This document shows, piece by piece, positions 12,901-27,900 of a stretch of DNA of 64,000 nucleotides. Position 1 is the stretch's first letter, and each line of letters begins with the position of its first letter. The stretch is from Amborella trichopoda (taxonomy: Eukaryota > Streptophyta > Magnoliopsida > Amborellales > Amborellaceae): positions 2,975,916 through 3,039,915 of the forward strand of contig NW_006499751.1 in assembly GCF_000471905.2 (NCBI RefSeq), read 5' to 3'. The position numbers were made by a program, and so were the translations under genes. The notes under the pieces are model-generated. The model saw only the letters and a program-made list of their open reading frames with translations. It was not told the origin of the DNA and ran no database searches.

Positions 12901-15900
12901 CGATTGTTTTCAAATCCAGATTCTTGAAATTTGTCGATGCAAGAAACCTTGAATTAATCAAACATCGAATCTCGCTTCCACTCTCATAGAGAATTGATCT
13001 GATTTTTTTGGAAGTGAAATACCGCAAATCAGAAATCAATGTTCTATTTGCAGAAATCTGTGACGTTTGGATTGGTTTAGATGTTTATGGTTTAGATTTG
13101 TGTTATTTGGATACCAGACCGGAGTTGATTGTCTCCCATAATTTATAAGTGCTATGAATAATAGAGATTTCGGTTTCATTCGGATCACATTTCTAATAGT
13201 GCTAGGATTGGTTCAGATCACGTTCCTAATAATGTTGGGATTGACCGCCGGTTTTTAAAATATAATTGGTAGAAATTTGTATGTTAAAAAAGGACTACGA
13301 CACAGACAATACCTTCGCACAGACAAAATCCTATTTTGAACTATAATAATGAAATCAAAATAACATTTTAAAAATATATGGGATAGTATTTGTATCTTTT
13401 GTAGACATTTCCCTAGTGGACTGCGAATGTTTATTAATTGACCACACTTCTGATATTGTGGCTGAGGATCAATGGTCAATACCTTGACTTCAAATCTAAG
13501 GAACCCTTCTTTAGGTCTTAGAGACCTCTGATCTCGATTGGTTGAAGAGGTTCTAAGTTATCTCAATGGTTTGATGAGGTTCTAAGTTAAGAAACGAGAT
13601 GTCTTTGACGTAGCCATGTAGGAAGACCTGTGATCTCGATTGCTTGATGAAGTTCTAAGTTCTTAAGGCATGAGATGTCATTGATGTAAGAATCTTGTTT
13701 CCAAGGCAGTTGACGCTTGACCTTATAGAGTTACCAATCTTGATTGCTTGCTACGTCGAAACGTGATTCCAAACTGACATGAATTTCGATTACAAGCTGT
13801 TATGAATCTCAATTCCAAATACATCAAAAATGTGATTCCAAAGATGTCGAATCTTGATTCCACATATGAAGGAATCTCGATTCCATATGGGTCGATTCCA
13901 AACAGGTCGGTAATTTGATTCCAAAGAGGTTGGAATCTCGACTCCATATATGTAGGGATCTTGTTTCTATTTGGGCCGAATCTCGATTCCCTTTGTATGG
14001 ACGTTGATTCCGAAAATAGGTATTGTATAGCAAGCCATGATTCTGTGATTCTGATTCCTAAAACCATTCAGAACCTCAGGTGTTTCCGGCAACTATGGTT
14101 CAAAGGCATGAGAGACTTTTAGGTGGTGTTGTAGTTTCTATAAGATATGGAGCAGTATCTTGAGGCTATTGATGCTTATGAGGAAGATCGAGTTGGAATT
14201 TGCACTAGTAGTGTCACAGTGGCTTGCATTGCTCCATATTATTGAATTTTATTGTTTGGATAATTAGTTAATATTTAATTAAGTATTTAACTGAATGATT
14301 TTTTTTTCTTTCCCTAGTAAATTTAAGATTAGCTCAAAGTCACATGCAATGAAAAGAGGACTTCGCAGCCTAATAGTCTTTGTAACACTTCTTTGATTTC
14401 AAATTTTGATATATCATTTAAATGAACCGAACTTTTCCCTTGTAAATTTAAGATTAGCTGAAAGTCACATTCAATGAAGAGGGCTTCGCAGCCTAATAGT
14501 CTTTGTAACACTTCTTTGCATTTCAAATTTTGATATATCACTTAAATGGAACTGGACTAGGAGATGATAGCTAACAAATTCACGTGCATCCTTATTAAAC
14601 TCCACTTGTGCTTTCCTTAGGTTGCTCGTGGTGACAGCAGTGGCGAAAGCATTCCAATGCTTTTAAAGATTCCGAGATTTTTTGACCCTTGGGGTGGTTA
14701 TGACATGATTGGATTTGGAGACATCCTCTTTCCTGGACTTCTTATTTCATTTGCATTCAGGTAATATATTTATATCTAGCAAATATCATCAACCAAAAAG
14801 TTCTGCGCTTATATATATTGTTACCCACCTTAAATTTATGCATTTCTTTGCATAAAAAATATTATGGCATGATCCTGAACTTAAAGCTAATAAATCTGTA
14901 GAATATATGTTTAAATCACTTGTAGGTATTATTCAGCGAACTTTGTAACTGACCCTTTGTTTCACCATAATTTGTCTGAAGATTGAAAAAAAAGAAAAGG
15001 AAAATCTTTTAGTGATAATTTAGAGCATTTCTAACAAAATTTGGAAGAGAACACTTGAAGCATGAGTATGTAACAAGATGTTGCAATGTGTGTCAATTTA
15101 GTTATTGCATTAATAGTTTATTAATTCTAAGGCCTTTGTGCACCAATCAAGAGCAACCCACCATCTAGGTCTGCAATCTGACTTCTGATTTCCTAGCATT
15201 GAACTTGAGATTATTCCTTGGGTTCTATTCACAAAGTTTCTATCTACATGAGGTTTGTGATCTTGGCTTACTGATTGGGCATTGGGAAAAAACAGAACAG
15301 CGCCCAAAGCTTGAGTTTCACTACTAATGTGCCCCAAAAAGAACTTGTTATCACTTGGTGCTGTTGAATGTCATTCTTCCGTGGCTTTTATTTTCAGGCT
15401 TAGATTTTCAGAGAATAAAACTTTCTCTGTAATTTTAGTATCCCATTAGTCCCATTATATGGGGTGAAAAGGACCAATACCCTTCAAATTATCCTTAGAA
15501 TGTGTTGAAATTCCCATCATGGACAAATGCATGTTAAACACTGGAAGCAATGAAAAATATAAAAAAATGCAACTATGATTGTTATTTGGGCAATGTCCAA
15601 GAAGCATATAGTGGAGGGCTTACTTCATCTGCACCATGCGTGAGGTTTTAATTTGCAACACATGTGACCAAATGCTCTCTTACAGTCACATTCAGGCTAT
15701 TTTCGATTCAAAGTCACATAAGGGGCCCTTTTATGTAAAACAGAAGAGACGATGATTTATAGCATGATTTGCAGCCAATACTGATCTGGAAGAGAACCTG
15801 AACCTACCTTCCTCGAATTGTCAACGTTTCCTTTCTGTTCATTATTTTATTATGGTGTATAAGTACTCTGGTTCACTATTCCACATGCCTAGAAATGTTT

Positions 15901-18900
15901 GGCATATATTCACTCTCATATTCGGCCTTTAGTACTTAAAAGAACTTATAATTGTACTCAGACCATATCATGAAATATTTGTAATAGATCAAATATCCAT
16001 TCAATTTTTTTTTTTTGAATCTGATGAAGATATATTTATGTATAATATGTTACAAATGTTTCCCACAAGAGATGGGATGAGTCAGTCCATAGGTTGGGTG
16101 CTTTACAACAATATATAAATGCTGAGAAGCCCAAAAGAAAACAAAACAGGGGTGGGCCTCTAAGAACAAAAACTGGGGGAGGGGGAGGGTAGGGAATTAC
16201 ATATATAAAAGACTTAAAATTTACGAGTCGTGGAGAGAGAAAAGGAGGTGGAGGGAGGATAGAACAGTAGGGGGAGAAAAGGAAGGACTGCAGCAAGACC
16301 AAAGTACGTGGCGAAGAAGGGTAGAAAGAGAAGTGTAGAGGATAGGAAGAAACAGAGAAATGTTAGGGCTAGAAAATGATAGAGAGGGATGAGAAGCAAA
16401 AGAGATTTACCAAGAGTTAGGAGACATAGAGGAGATAGGGAGAGGGGGAAGATTGAGAGAGAAGACTTAGGAGAATTTAACAGAGTAAGGAGATACGAGA
16501 GAGAGAAGAGATACAAGGTTGGAGAAAATGAACAGTAGGGTGAGAGGGAGGAGAGAACAATTAGGCAGTCTATGCTCCTTCCTTAACCAAAGCTCCAGCC
16601 ATTGCATTCGCCTCCCATCAAGTATGATGGAAGTCTACTTGAAGAGTCCTGCTCTGGTGGAAAATTATGGCAAAATATGTAAGATAGTTTCCAGGGAACA
16701 GAGGAGTTCCTTGAGGCCCATAGGATAACATTCCAGGAATCTCTTTATTCCAAATGATGTTCTCCCCAAGATGGGTTGAATCTTTTCATTACTTGAAGGA
16801 TGGCTTTTCCTTCAGCCCAATATGAATCCCCACAGCCAAAATTACCTAGAAATATTTGACAAGAGTGTCTCCTTGTGACTTTTAAGAACACCCCTGTAAT
16901 CATAGTGGCCAAGGTTACCGAATTAGCACCTGTCAATGCTGAGTTAATCGATCATCCCTGTTTTCCGTCAGTTGCATCCAAATCATCCTTAAGTACTCGT
17001 CATTTGAGGTAACATGTTATATCTATTATAATACTAGGATCTCATTTCCAGCATAAGAGGAGGTGAGATCCACATATTGGAGAGGACAATCTTGAAGCTT
17101 TAATAGGAAGGCATTCTGTTGTGTGCAAGATGTAATTGGCATCATTTTCCCAAAATGATGTTGATACTTTCACTTAGAAAGTGATGGCATAATACAGATT
17201 GTGCTTACTTATCTGCCTGATTATAGCATCATGAGGGTGCTTGAATCTCCTTCTTAGTGCAGTCTTTTTCCGTTTTCTTAGGTATTTTTAAAAATGGAAT
17301 TTTTATTGGTGGGTTTATTGATGTCATTGTTCAGCAAGTAAGTATCGTTGGAGATAACATAACTCTTCCATTTCTGTACTAGAACCAATCTTGTCGTCTT
17401 TCTAGGTCTTGAAAATAGAACTCCCATGACAAAAGACAAGCCATATCGAAGTTCATCTTCCTCCTCTCTACTCCACCTATGTCCACCTTCTTCGATCTCA
17501 CAGGACTACTCTTTCCCTCCCCTCTGCCCCTCCAGCTTCGCCCCCCCACCACCACGCCTCACCCCCCCCTCCTCTTTTGTCTCCCGTTCCCCAACCCCCC
17601 CCTCTCCTTTGATGGCAAACAAGACTCATCTCTATTCTCCAAGCTCTCTACTGCACTCCTGGGCTCCTTCACCCCCTGCTGTGGCGATTTCCACAACATA
17701 GAAAAATGGGCTCAAAGGCAGTGGGGATTGCCACAACTTTGCTGTAGGAAGCTCTCCTTAGGCAAAATCCTCTTCCTCTTCCCTTTGCCCTCCAAAGCTC
17801 TTGAGGTTTCCTAGTACTTCCCCCGATAAGTTTAAGGGCGCCACCCTTTCCCTAACCCCTGGATCCCTAGTCTTGGTGCCTTCAAGCCACATAAGATTTG
17901 GATGAGGTTCTTTGAAATCCCCATTCATGCATGGACGAAAGACACCTTCAGATGGTTAGCTAGCTCCTTCAGACTCTTCATCTCCATCTACTGGAGGTCC
18001 ATCAAGCTTCTCCCAATGGGCTCCATCCAGGTGTTAATCAAGGACTTGGATCCGTCTTCCATTTCCCCATTCCTATGGATGGAAGTCGAGGGTCATTTCT
18101 ACAAGGTACTCTGTGCCTGACAAACTACTTCCCCTCCCTCGCCTTACCATGTCCGCTATGGAGCATGAACGAGTCCCCTTGTGATCCACGAGTGGACTAC
18201 CGTAACCCGTCACCTAAAAGCCTCAGCTCATTGCAACCGTCGGAGAGCCAATCTCGCAGCCCAAAATGATCCACAAATCCTTTCTACAACGATCCCTTCT
18301 CCTCCCTCGCATCCCGTTCTTGCCTCGGACGCCAACACCTCTTACTCCTCACCGCTGTTGACTACGTGTCCCGCCACCTCCGACCTCACCCAACTACCCC
18401 TTGACACTTCGCCGCCCAAACCCTGCAACCAAGTTGGCATCCTGGCAGCCCAGCCCTACTCCTCTCCTAACTCTTCTCCCCCTCACGTGATCCCCCTCCC
18501 CTCCTCTTGCCACGTGGACCCTTGTCCCTCCTCCAATCGACATGTAGCCCATTGTACAGTCCCCCAAACTTTGCCCCAGCCCCCCTTTCTCTCTACCCAA
18601 GGCATGTGATCCGAGACTATCCTTTCACTTTCTTGTTCCTCCCTCGTTCAAGCTGCTCAACCTCCTTCATTTCTCTCTTCCAATTATAGCCCCAACATTT
18701 CCCCCTCTCACCTCACTCCCTGCTCCAGCCTTCTCTCACGTCTTTCTTACCCCCCTACCTTCTCTGCCTTACCCCAATCTTCCACCCCTCTTCCTCCCAT
18801 TGATAATACTTCGGCAACCCCCCTATTGGTGTCCCATCTCGCTTCCACCCTCTCGTCTTCCCCTCCCCTCTTCCCCTTGGCGGCAAATCCCCTCCACCAT

Positions 18901-21900
18901 GGCGGTGTGCAGCACTAGCAACCGTCCTTTCAATCCCCACCTCAGGCAAACCCCCACCCCACGAAGATTTAGAGAGATATCTTTGCTTGGATAACTCGTG
19001 ATCCCTCTGTCGCCCCTCCCGAGCCTGCCTTTGTGACTAACATGGAAATCCAAGGACCCCCCTCATCTTATCTCCCTCTCCTCTACCGGTAAGTATACCG
19101 GCACCTTTGCCTCTGTCGTCTTCTCCCTCTCCCCAACCTTACTCTCTCCAGCTACCCCCTTCTATCACCCACTGTCACACTCCTCTTGTACCCTCTCTCC
19201 ACTGTTGCCTTTCGTCTTTGGTCCCTCCTTAGATCTTTGCCACCACTTCCCTCCATAAACCCCTATATTCTCTCTGCATTCCACTCATAGGCGATCCCAC
19301 CCCATCACATGCGTTTCAAGCCCCACCCCTTCTCCCCCCTTCCCCTCCTCCTCCCCCACGCTCTTACCTTCTCTTTCCATCCCCACCCACCCTCCTTAGG
19401 TGGCCTCTCCCCCGGAACCTACTTCAAACCTTGCTTGAGCCACCTCCCAGCTTTTCTTGCCCCCTCTCCCCAATCATCCCCTCACTCGCTCGATTCCCAC
19501 ACCACCTCTCCCTTTGCTTCCACCTCCCCTATGTCTATGGACTCCACCTTCTCAGAGCTTGACCAAGCTCAGGGCAACATCAACCAAGTCATGCAGGTGA
19601 TGGGTATCGAATTTGAAGGCCCAGAAGAAGCCCTTCAAGAATTCCTCAGAGTGAACCCCCTCCCCACCTAAGGAAAGGGCAACAGGAACTCTCCAACTTG
19701 GTCTTCGACATCAATTATGATCGACTTGTTGCCCCTTCATCTATGGTCCAACTCTCTCGTGTCCCCTCCTCTCCTAGTGAAGACCCTCAGCGCTTGCCTA
19801 GACGCGCCCTCCTTCCCCCCACTCTTCATGTTAATCCTGGCTTGGAATGTCCTCGACATTGGCAACCATACCATGATCAACGCCGTTCAAGACACTTCCA
19901 CCCACTATGCACGAGCTCTTTAGTTGGGCCAGCTTCAAACTACGAAGAAAATTATAGCTTCTTTAGGCCTCTCTTAAAGAATGGAGCAAACAACTTCCCG
20001 GTATCCTCCACACTTGCAAGAGCTCCACCTTTATCTCCATCGAACATTGGGATCAACTCAAGGAAACCAAAAACCTCTCGGCTGAAGAGAGATTCCAAGG
20101 GTCAAATCTCAAACTCGAATATCTTTCTCTCAAGAAAGAGGAAATTTATTGGTACTAGAGGTCCTGAGTAAAATGGTTGAAGTGCAGAGACCAAAACACC
20201 TTTTTCCACATAATTACCAACTGTAAAAGACAAGATAACAAGGTAGCGGACTTATCCTTCGAGCACCCCCTCGAGGTCGAAAGGGCAATTTAGACTTCTT
20301 CCAAAATCGTTTCTCTGCCCCCTAGAATCGAGACCTTCTATGGGTGATCTATCATCTTAACCCTTCTACTCGAGAAGGCCTCCTGGTTGGAGCTACCTTT
20401 CTCGGAAGACGAAATCGTCACCGCTATCCATGACATGGCCCAAGACAAAGCCCCAGGTCCTGATGGCTTTCCCATCTCTATTTTCAGCACCTTTTGAACC
20501 TCTTTCCACCAAGATTTTCTCTCCATGTTCGAGGAATTCTTCCATAGGGGTGTCTTCCACAAAGGCCTTAACACTACCTTCATCACCCTAGTATCCTAGG
20601 TAGAAGGACCTGAGGAGCTTAAGGACTTCTGCCCCATAAGCCTTATCAATAGTTCCTATAAGATCTTGTCTAAGGTCCTTGCATCCCGTCTTAGAGATAC
20701 CTTGTTATCACCCCCCCAGCAAAGGTGCCTTTGTTAAGGACTGTCGAGTCCTCGATGGGGTCATGGTGGCACCCGAGTGTGTCTACTCAAGGCACTTACC
20801 CAAAGTCGCTAGCCTCATCATTAAGTTTGATTGGGAAAAGGCTTATGACCACATCGATTGGCAAGTCCTCGACGGAACCCTTTTCTGTATGGGCTTTGGT
20901 CATAGATGGAGGAGGTGGGTCATGAGCTGTATTTATCCCTTTCTCTTCATCATTTGTGGCTGAAGTTTTCAGCTGTTCCATCTCTTGCCTCTTTCGTTTA
21001 GGGCTCTTGGAGGGCTTTAATTGCAGGTCTCATGGCCCAGTCATCTCATGTTTACAATATGCGGATGACACATTGGTGTTTTGCAACACTTCCCCCCAAG
21101 AAACCCAAGCCAACTACCTCTTTTTTAAATGCTTTGAGTGGGCTACGAGCATCAAGATCAACATGAACAAATGGAAATGATTGGGGTGGCCCTTGACCCC
21201 CAATCAACACTCTCCTTTTCTTAGACTTAGGGCAGCAGCAAGGACAACCTCTCCTCCGTCCACCTCGGCCTCCCCCTGTGCATTGGCAAACCCAAACCCA
21301 GCTCCTGGGCTCACATAGTTGACAAATTCGAGTGATGGCTTGCCACATGAAAAGGACGATTCCTCTCTCTGGCTGGCAGAGCTACACTTATTAAAGCTAC
21401 CGTATACAACATTCCAGTTTATCAATATTGCTATTCAAGATGCTCGTGACAGTCTTATCCCGTATCAACCACCTAATGAGGAATTTGTTGTGGGAAGGAA
21501 ACGGTGAGAAACACGGATTCCACCTCTTAGCCTGGGAGAGTGTGCCTACCATGCCATCATGGTGGCCTAGGTATTTAAAAACTCCAAGAGAACAATATTT
21601 CCCTACTGGGCAAGCGGTGGTGGCGTTACGCCACCCAAAGCAACCACCTTTGGCAACTGGTACTGCAGCACCAATACAACCTCAACCTGTCTACCTGGTT
21701 GCCCGAGGTTAGAGCTACTAGCAGAGCCTCTGGAGTACTCTCCTTGCTATCCTCAACCCCGTGCAGCACAACACTCGAATTTTCGCTAGGAAGGGTACCC
21801 AAACAAAGTTCTGGTCTGACATGTGGATTGGACACATCCCGGTCAAAGACTTATTTCCCTCCTTCTTCCTCCTAGCCCTGAATAGGCACGAATCAGTTGC

Positions 21901-24900
21901 CAACCTCTTGAGGACCACAGGACCCAACAGAGTTTGGTCCCCTGTCTTCCACAGGTCTCCCTTAAGAAAATGAAATCCAAGAGTTCCTTGATCTCTCCCC
22001 TTCAAACCACCTTCCTGTCACCCCGGGGAGGGTACTCACTGTCAACCAATTCCCATGGAGAGGCCTACCTATACCAAACCGTTGCATTATGTGCCAAGTA
22101 GCTGAAGAAACCGACGGCCGCCTATTCATCTACTGCTCGATGGCCCACCACCTCTGGGGATCCTTACTCCGCCTCTTCAATTGTCAATGGGTTACCCCCC
22201 AATCCATTCCTCACCTCTTCTCGTCTCTCCACCCATACCCTTGGGTCCAAACCAGGTATCCTCCTTTGGAAGGCATCCATCTTTGCCCTCTTATGGACGA
22301 TATGGAACGAGAGGAACCACAGGATTTTCTGAGGCCAGGACACCTCCATTGCTTCCCTCTTCGAGAAGATCAAAATATCAGTCACATTCTGGGCCTCTAT
22401 CCACAGTGTATTTGACTCCATGTCTAAATACGTTGTGGTTAGAGGCCTCAGTCCATTCTCTGCCGTCCATCATGATTGGGTCCTCAATCCATTCTCTTGG
22501 CTATGATTGGACTTTTTATATAGGCCAGTCACCTTCTGGGCCTCAGTCCATTCTCTTGGCTATGGTTGGACTTGTAATAGGTGTATGTTCCTATGACATT
22601 GCACAACTCCTTGTCTAATATTATTCCATGACTTCCTGTGCTTGTTCTTCTTGCTGAGGTGTATAAGTTGAATTCACTTGTTACCTGAGAACAAAGATGA
22701 TTTTACAAAACGAAATGAACTCTAGTATTTGGAGAGCAGAAGTAAACTCCTATGCTACAGTGATTTTCTCTCTTTCCTTTATTCCTTAAAAGGAGCTTGT
22801 GTACATGGTTATACCAGAAGTTCTCACATTTACAAGGACTGCCCTTTACTATATTAGAAGATATCGGTTCAATAAGCACGTAGTGCTTACCACTAGAATG
22901 GAAGAGAGCAAAAGGCTGCAGTGCCCTCACAAGAATGTCCTCAAAGTGCTCACAACTCAAAGCATATGAAGTCTTGCAACTTTTTTGTTTATCTTCTCCT
23001 TTACCCTCCAATTAAAGTTCTTGTAAGAAAGGTATTGCAGGTCAAGTAATCCCTACAGGCTCTCAAGCATATAGGAACATCTATAGTTTCCTAGAGGATT
23101 GAGTGATATCCTACGTATGTGGCTAATCATGTCACCAAGTATTCAGAAATAGGCTGGATAATCTTATATTATAGATTCATAGACAATTATCAAATATTTG
23201 TATTATACTATTATGTACACCAAACTTTGATTGGTTGATATGGCTTCCTGTTCTTCTAGTGCCAAGATAGATGTGATATTCTTTTCCATTGATGTTGAGA
23301 ATGCAAGGCAATAAAACTATCAAATTTGATTATCTGCATTTCCATCATTTAGCACATTCAGTTATCGTTTTCTTTTTTCATTTATGTCTGATGTTCACAT
23401 TGTGCTGATGCAGATATGACAGATACAAGAAGAAGGGTATCTTAAATGGCTACTTTCTTTGGCTTGTCATTGGATATGGAATTGGTGGGTTCTCTTCCTT
23501 TGATTTCATTATTTTCAATTATCTTCTTTTCACTTGAGTTAAATGTACTTCCTTTCCATGCCTATATACGAGGATACTTTTTGTCATTGCAAATCACCCA
23601 GTAAATGATAATACTCTAAAAGTACCTCTCGAAGATTTTCCTCTCTTCTCTTCATTTCCAGTTAATAAAGACCTAGTTCCTTGTTGTTCTCTATTCTGGA
23701 GTTAAGTGATGTCAAGTGATATGCTCCCCGCTTGTCCGGCGGATTTGGGGACAAGTAAACCATGACTAGTGCCTCCGCTAGCCGGAATAGAATAGCTGGT
23801 TTCATCTCCCAATGCTTATCTGATAATGACTAGTTTCTATTAATGCGTCTATGTTCAGATTGCTTTAAGTTTTAAATTATTGGTTTCATGATTGAGAAAA
23901 ATCTTGAGGCCAATAATTTTTATCAATCTTGACCTCTCCTGCATTTTTATTTATTAGTCTCTTAGGGCCCGCCATTTAGGGCCAAGTTTGTTAATATTGT
24001 AAAGGGCATTAATCACATTAATGAAGATTTTGTTGCCACCAAAAAAATTATTAGGTTCAAGAATGAAAGTGAAAAAGGTTTACCGGTGAGGCATCATACT
24101 GTAGAAAATGAAGTTAGGCTTCTCTTTAAGCAACATATATGTGTGTATGAGCATGTGGGCTTGTACACATACATGAGTGTGCTACCGTTGGGCATGTCCA
24201 TTGGTGCTTCCTCCACCTCAAACCATTTTGGAGGTGTGCAAGGGACCCAAAAAACAGCAAATAGTCTTGTAACTATTCCCCTTGAATAATATTTGATTTG
24301 GAGGCCCATAAACCCTATGTCTGCAGTCACTTTAATGGATTGTTTATATCGCATTTTGGGGCAATGGAGTATTTGGAGCATTTTTAGATATCTCCATTTC
24401 AAAATCATTTGGTCTAAGGCTTTTTTAGATTGGGGTAGACTATTTGCGCATTTTATGGGTCTCTCACATACTTCAAGAATGGTTTCTGAGGGCACCATCA
24501 TTTCCTTTGTGTGTGTGTGTGTGTGCGCGTGCGTGCGTGTGGGTGTGCATTGTGAGTCAGCCGACCTACAAAACAGTGCAGCGCAGATGGCTCGGATTCA
24601 ATTTCACAAATGTGGAGGGCTGATGTGTATGCACACTTCCATTTTTTTAAATTCTTAGTTAGGAAATTAATCGAAGTAAACGTAACTTATCAACTATTTA
24701 ACATTTTAGTCATTTTTAACTATTCCAATTTTTTTTGATGCGCCTTTTGAAATTAAATCAAAACATATGGGTAAAATGTTAAATAGTTAGTTGCTTAGGT
24801 GTATTTGATAAATTTACATTCTTATAAATCATGTTTATCTGAAATTTTGGGAAGACATGCACCTAACCTATGTACACCAACAAGAAAATTAAAAAATTAA

Positions 24901-27900
24901 TACACAAAATATGGAACAAAATGCCCCCTCATTGCTGACCATTAGATGGTTCAATCTAGGCAGTTTGGCTCATATATAACAAAACAATCTTCTAGCAATG
25001 ATTTAAGTGCAAATATAAAATTAAGCTCTTTCTTTGCGGATAGAGCATGTGTTATGGTTTTATTGTTCTTATTGGATTGTGGTGCATCTTTTTATTGGAT
25101 CGACATTCTTGTGCTTGTCACTAGTGCTTGCTTTCAAATATTGTGGGATGGGTCTGTTATTCTATAAAGATCTCCTTTTTGGGAAGTAAGCCAGGTAAGA
25201 CAAGTAAGCCAGACCAAGTAAAGAGATCAGGCTTGATGGATGCGTCTGTTATCATAGTAGGAGTGAAGTCATGATCGGGGAGACTGCTAAAGGAGAGCTG
25301 TTCACTAATGGAGGCATAGATGCACTGTGCTTGAATCACCAGCTTGATTTGACTAATATCTTTAGAAAAGAATCATTTGGACTCAAGAACGAAGAGATTG
25401 ATTTAGGTTGTTGTGATCACAAGAATAGGAGTATGTGAGCGATTCTGTAGCAAAAGAATTAGTGTACTTAGCTGTGTTCGGTTGGGTAAAACTGTTCATG
25501 TACTCTACAATATACAGTATGACTTTTTGACAGATTCACTTGATGTTGGGCTAGGCAGCCCCTAATTGAGGGGTTGGGAGGTTGTTGTGTGTTTGTTCAT
25601 TAGGTATTTCAGTTCTGCGGAAGAAGAGTCAGCAGATAAGTTGCCAGTTACCCCAATTGAGATATTCTCAGAATTTGGGGCTCCAGCCCCCTCCTCTTTT
25701 GGGCTCGCAAACTATCTCCCAATTCACAAGATAGAATTTGTAAACTCCAGCTTTTGACAGTAAAATGTCTTTTTACAGTAAAATGTCTCTCATCAAGCGC
25801 TTCACCCTTTTGACAATGGCCACGGGAACATGGTAGAGGAAACACTATTAAACATGGATGTTTTTGACGGGGTGGCTTTTATCAAAGTATGCCTTTCCCT
25901 TTAGGAGAGAAAACTTCCTTTCATGCCAACAGTCTATGGTCTACATTATAGTTACCTGAATCGCCTATGAGGGTAGCGATTTCGTTTCAGAATTTTGATT
26001 CGGCGTTTCCCCGGGCGAAAGTTGATTTTAAAAGAAAGGAATCACATTTCCCTTTTTTGCGGAACACAATCCCACCTAGTTTAAGAATCTCGATTCCTGG
26101 ATTGCCGGAATCAAGATTCCATATCGAGGACTTTATGATTCTTAGCTACACAAGAATGCGATTCTGCTTGTGAGAAACGTTGATTCCAAAGTTTTTGGAA
26201 TTACAAATCCATGTTTGGAATCAAGTTTCTATATCGCAGACATCGTGATTCTTTTCTACACAACAATGCTACATATAATAAACGTTGGTTCAAAGAATAG
26301 GAACTTTAATTCTTGAACTAAATAATATTAACATGAAAGTAATGCGAGAATAGGAACTTCAAGTCTTCAACTAAATAATATAACATGAAAGTAATGTGAG
26401 AATAGGAACTTCAAGTTTTCAACTAAATAATATATAACATGAATGTAATGTGAGCATAGGGAGAGTAGAAACCCTCCGATGTGTGCTCAATCATGAGTGA
26501 GCGCGACATGTATGAGAGCGTGAGAGAATTTGAAGTTGTTGCACACGGCAATAAAATCAAAATTTAAAATATGGGTGATATGTTAAATTTTTTATTTTCT
26601 TATTTACTAATTTCCATCCTTCATTCCATGTTAACACTTACCAAGAATAAATAATACTAAAAAAAACATGTTACTTCAAATTTAATGATGTTTGGTAAGA
26701 GGATAGATAATACTAAAAAAATCGGCACCGTCATTTCTTCAAGTTGAATAAGAGGATAAAAATGCTTTTCTTGAAGTAGAATAAGAAGATAATAAGGATA
26801 TAAGCGAAGTGCCCTGTGTGGTGTTTTAGGTTAAATTATTCATTCAATATTAGAGAAATTGACTAAAAATTGAATAACTCAAATTTTCAAAAGTCAAAAG
26901 ACTCAAAACTACATTTAACAAAGAACAATTACTATGTCATGTACTTATTTTATAATTCAAGGAAAGGAGATAGAGGGAGCTCACCCTTGTTCTCATTCCT
27001 TGTATGCCGTAGACTAGCTCCAGACCTTGTAGGCATAATAAGGTTATCGGTAGACTGAGTCCATTGTATGGGATTGTCCACAAAGATATCATAAAGGTTG
27101 ACATTAGTTCTTGGAGTCTTGGACTGAGTACATACAGACCAAAATTTGATCTTGTAGTAATGGGTGAATTTATATATTTTCTGAATACTTCTCTCATATA
27201 CCGGAGGAATAATTCTAGTAAGGGGAGAATCTCAATTCCAATATGGGGAGAATCATGATTCCGAAATGGTAAGAATGTTGATTTCATGTTGATGGGGACA
27301 ACGATTCTAGAATTTTAGGAATTACGATTCCTTATTTTTATGAATCACGATTCCAGCAACCACCGAAACAAGTGGGGTCATGTGTGATTCCATATAGGTA
27401 TGAAACACGATTCCAACATGAAGGGACATTGATTATTGCAAATAGAAAACACGATTCCTAATTTTTTGAATCGCGATTCTAAAATAGTGAGAATCATTTT
27501 TCTCAATTCCGAATCGTACATACAACGATTCCTAGATGTCGAAACTTCTGATGCACGAGATTCCACAATTCCGATTCCAGAAACGATTCAGAATCAGAGA
27601 TGGTTCCAACAACTATAGTCTACATTCTTGCCTGGTCTGCCAAGGGATAGAGGAAGGAACACGCATTTGGTTGGTAATGAGTCATCCCAACCTCTTAGCA
27701 AGGTCTGATACTAACCCTAAGCGCACTCCCACTCCCATAAGTTTCATTTTAATCATATTTATCTTCAAGCCTTTGAGAGTTCAAAACGCCTAAGTACAAC
27801 CAAAGTTTGTCTATATTTTAGGGGAGTCATCACAGAACACTAGAGTCATATGCGTTTTGGCAGTGAGATCGAAAATCCCCTTTTAGAGCTTTTGAAACCC

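Noticed and set aside
18181..18609. 142-codon Pro/Ser-rich frame resembling an extensin-like protein
   Set aside because: It lies within the C-rich ORF1 region of the sense L1, has overlapping frames of the same kind on both strands, and has no signal peptide.
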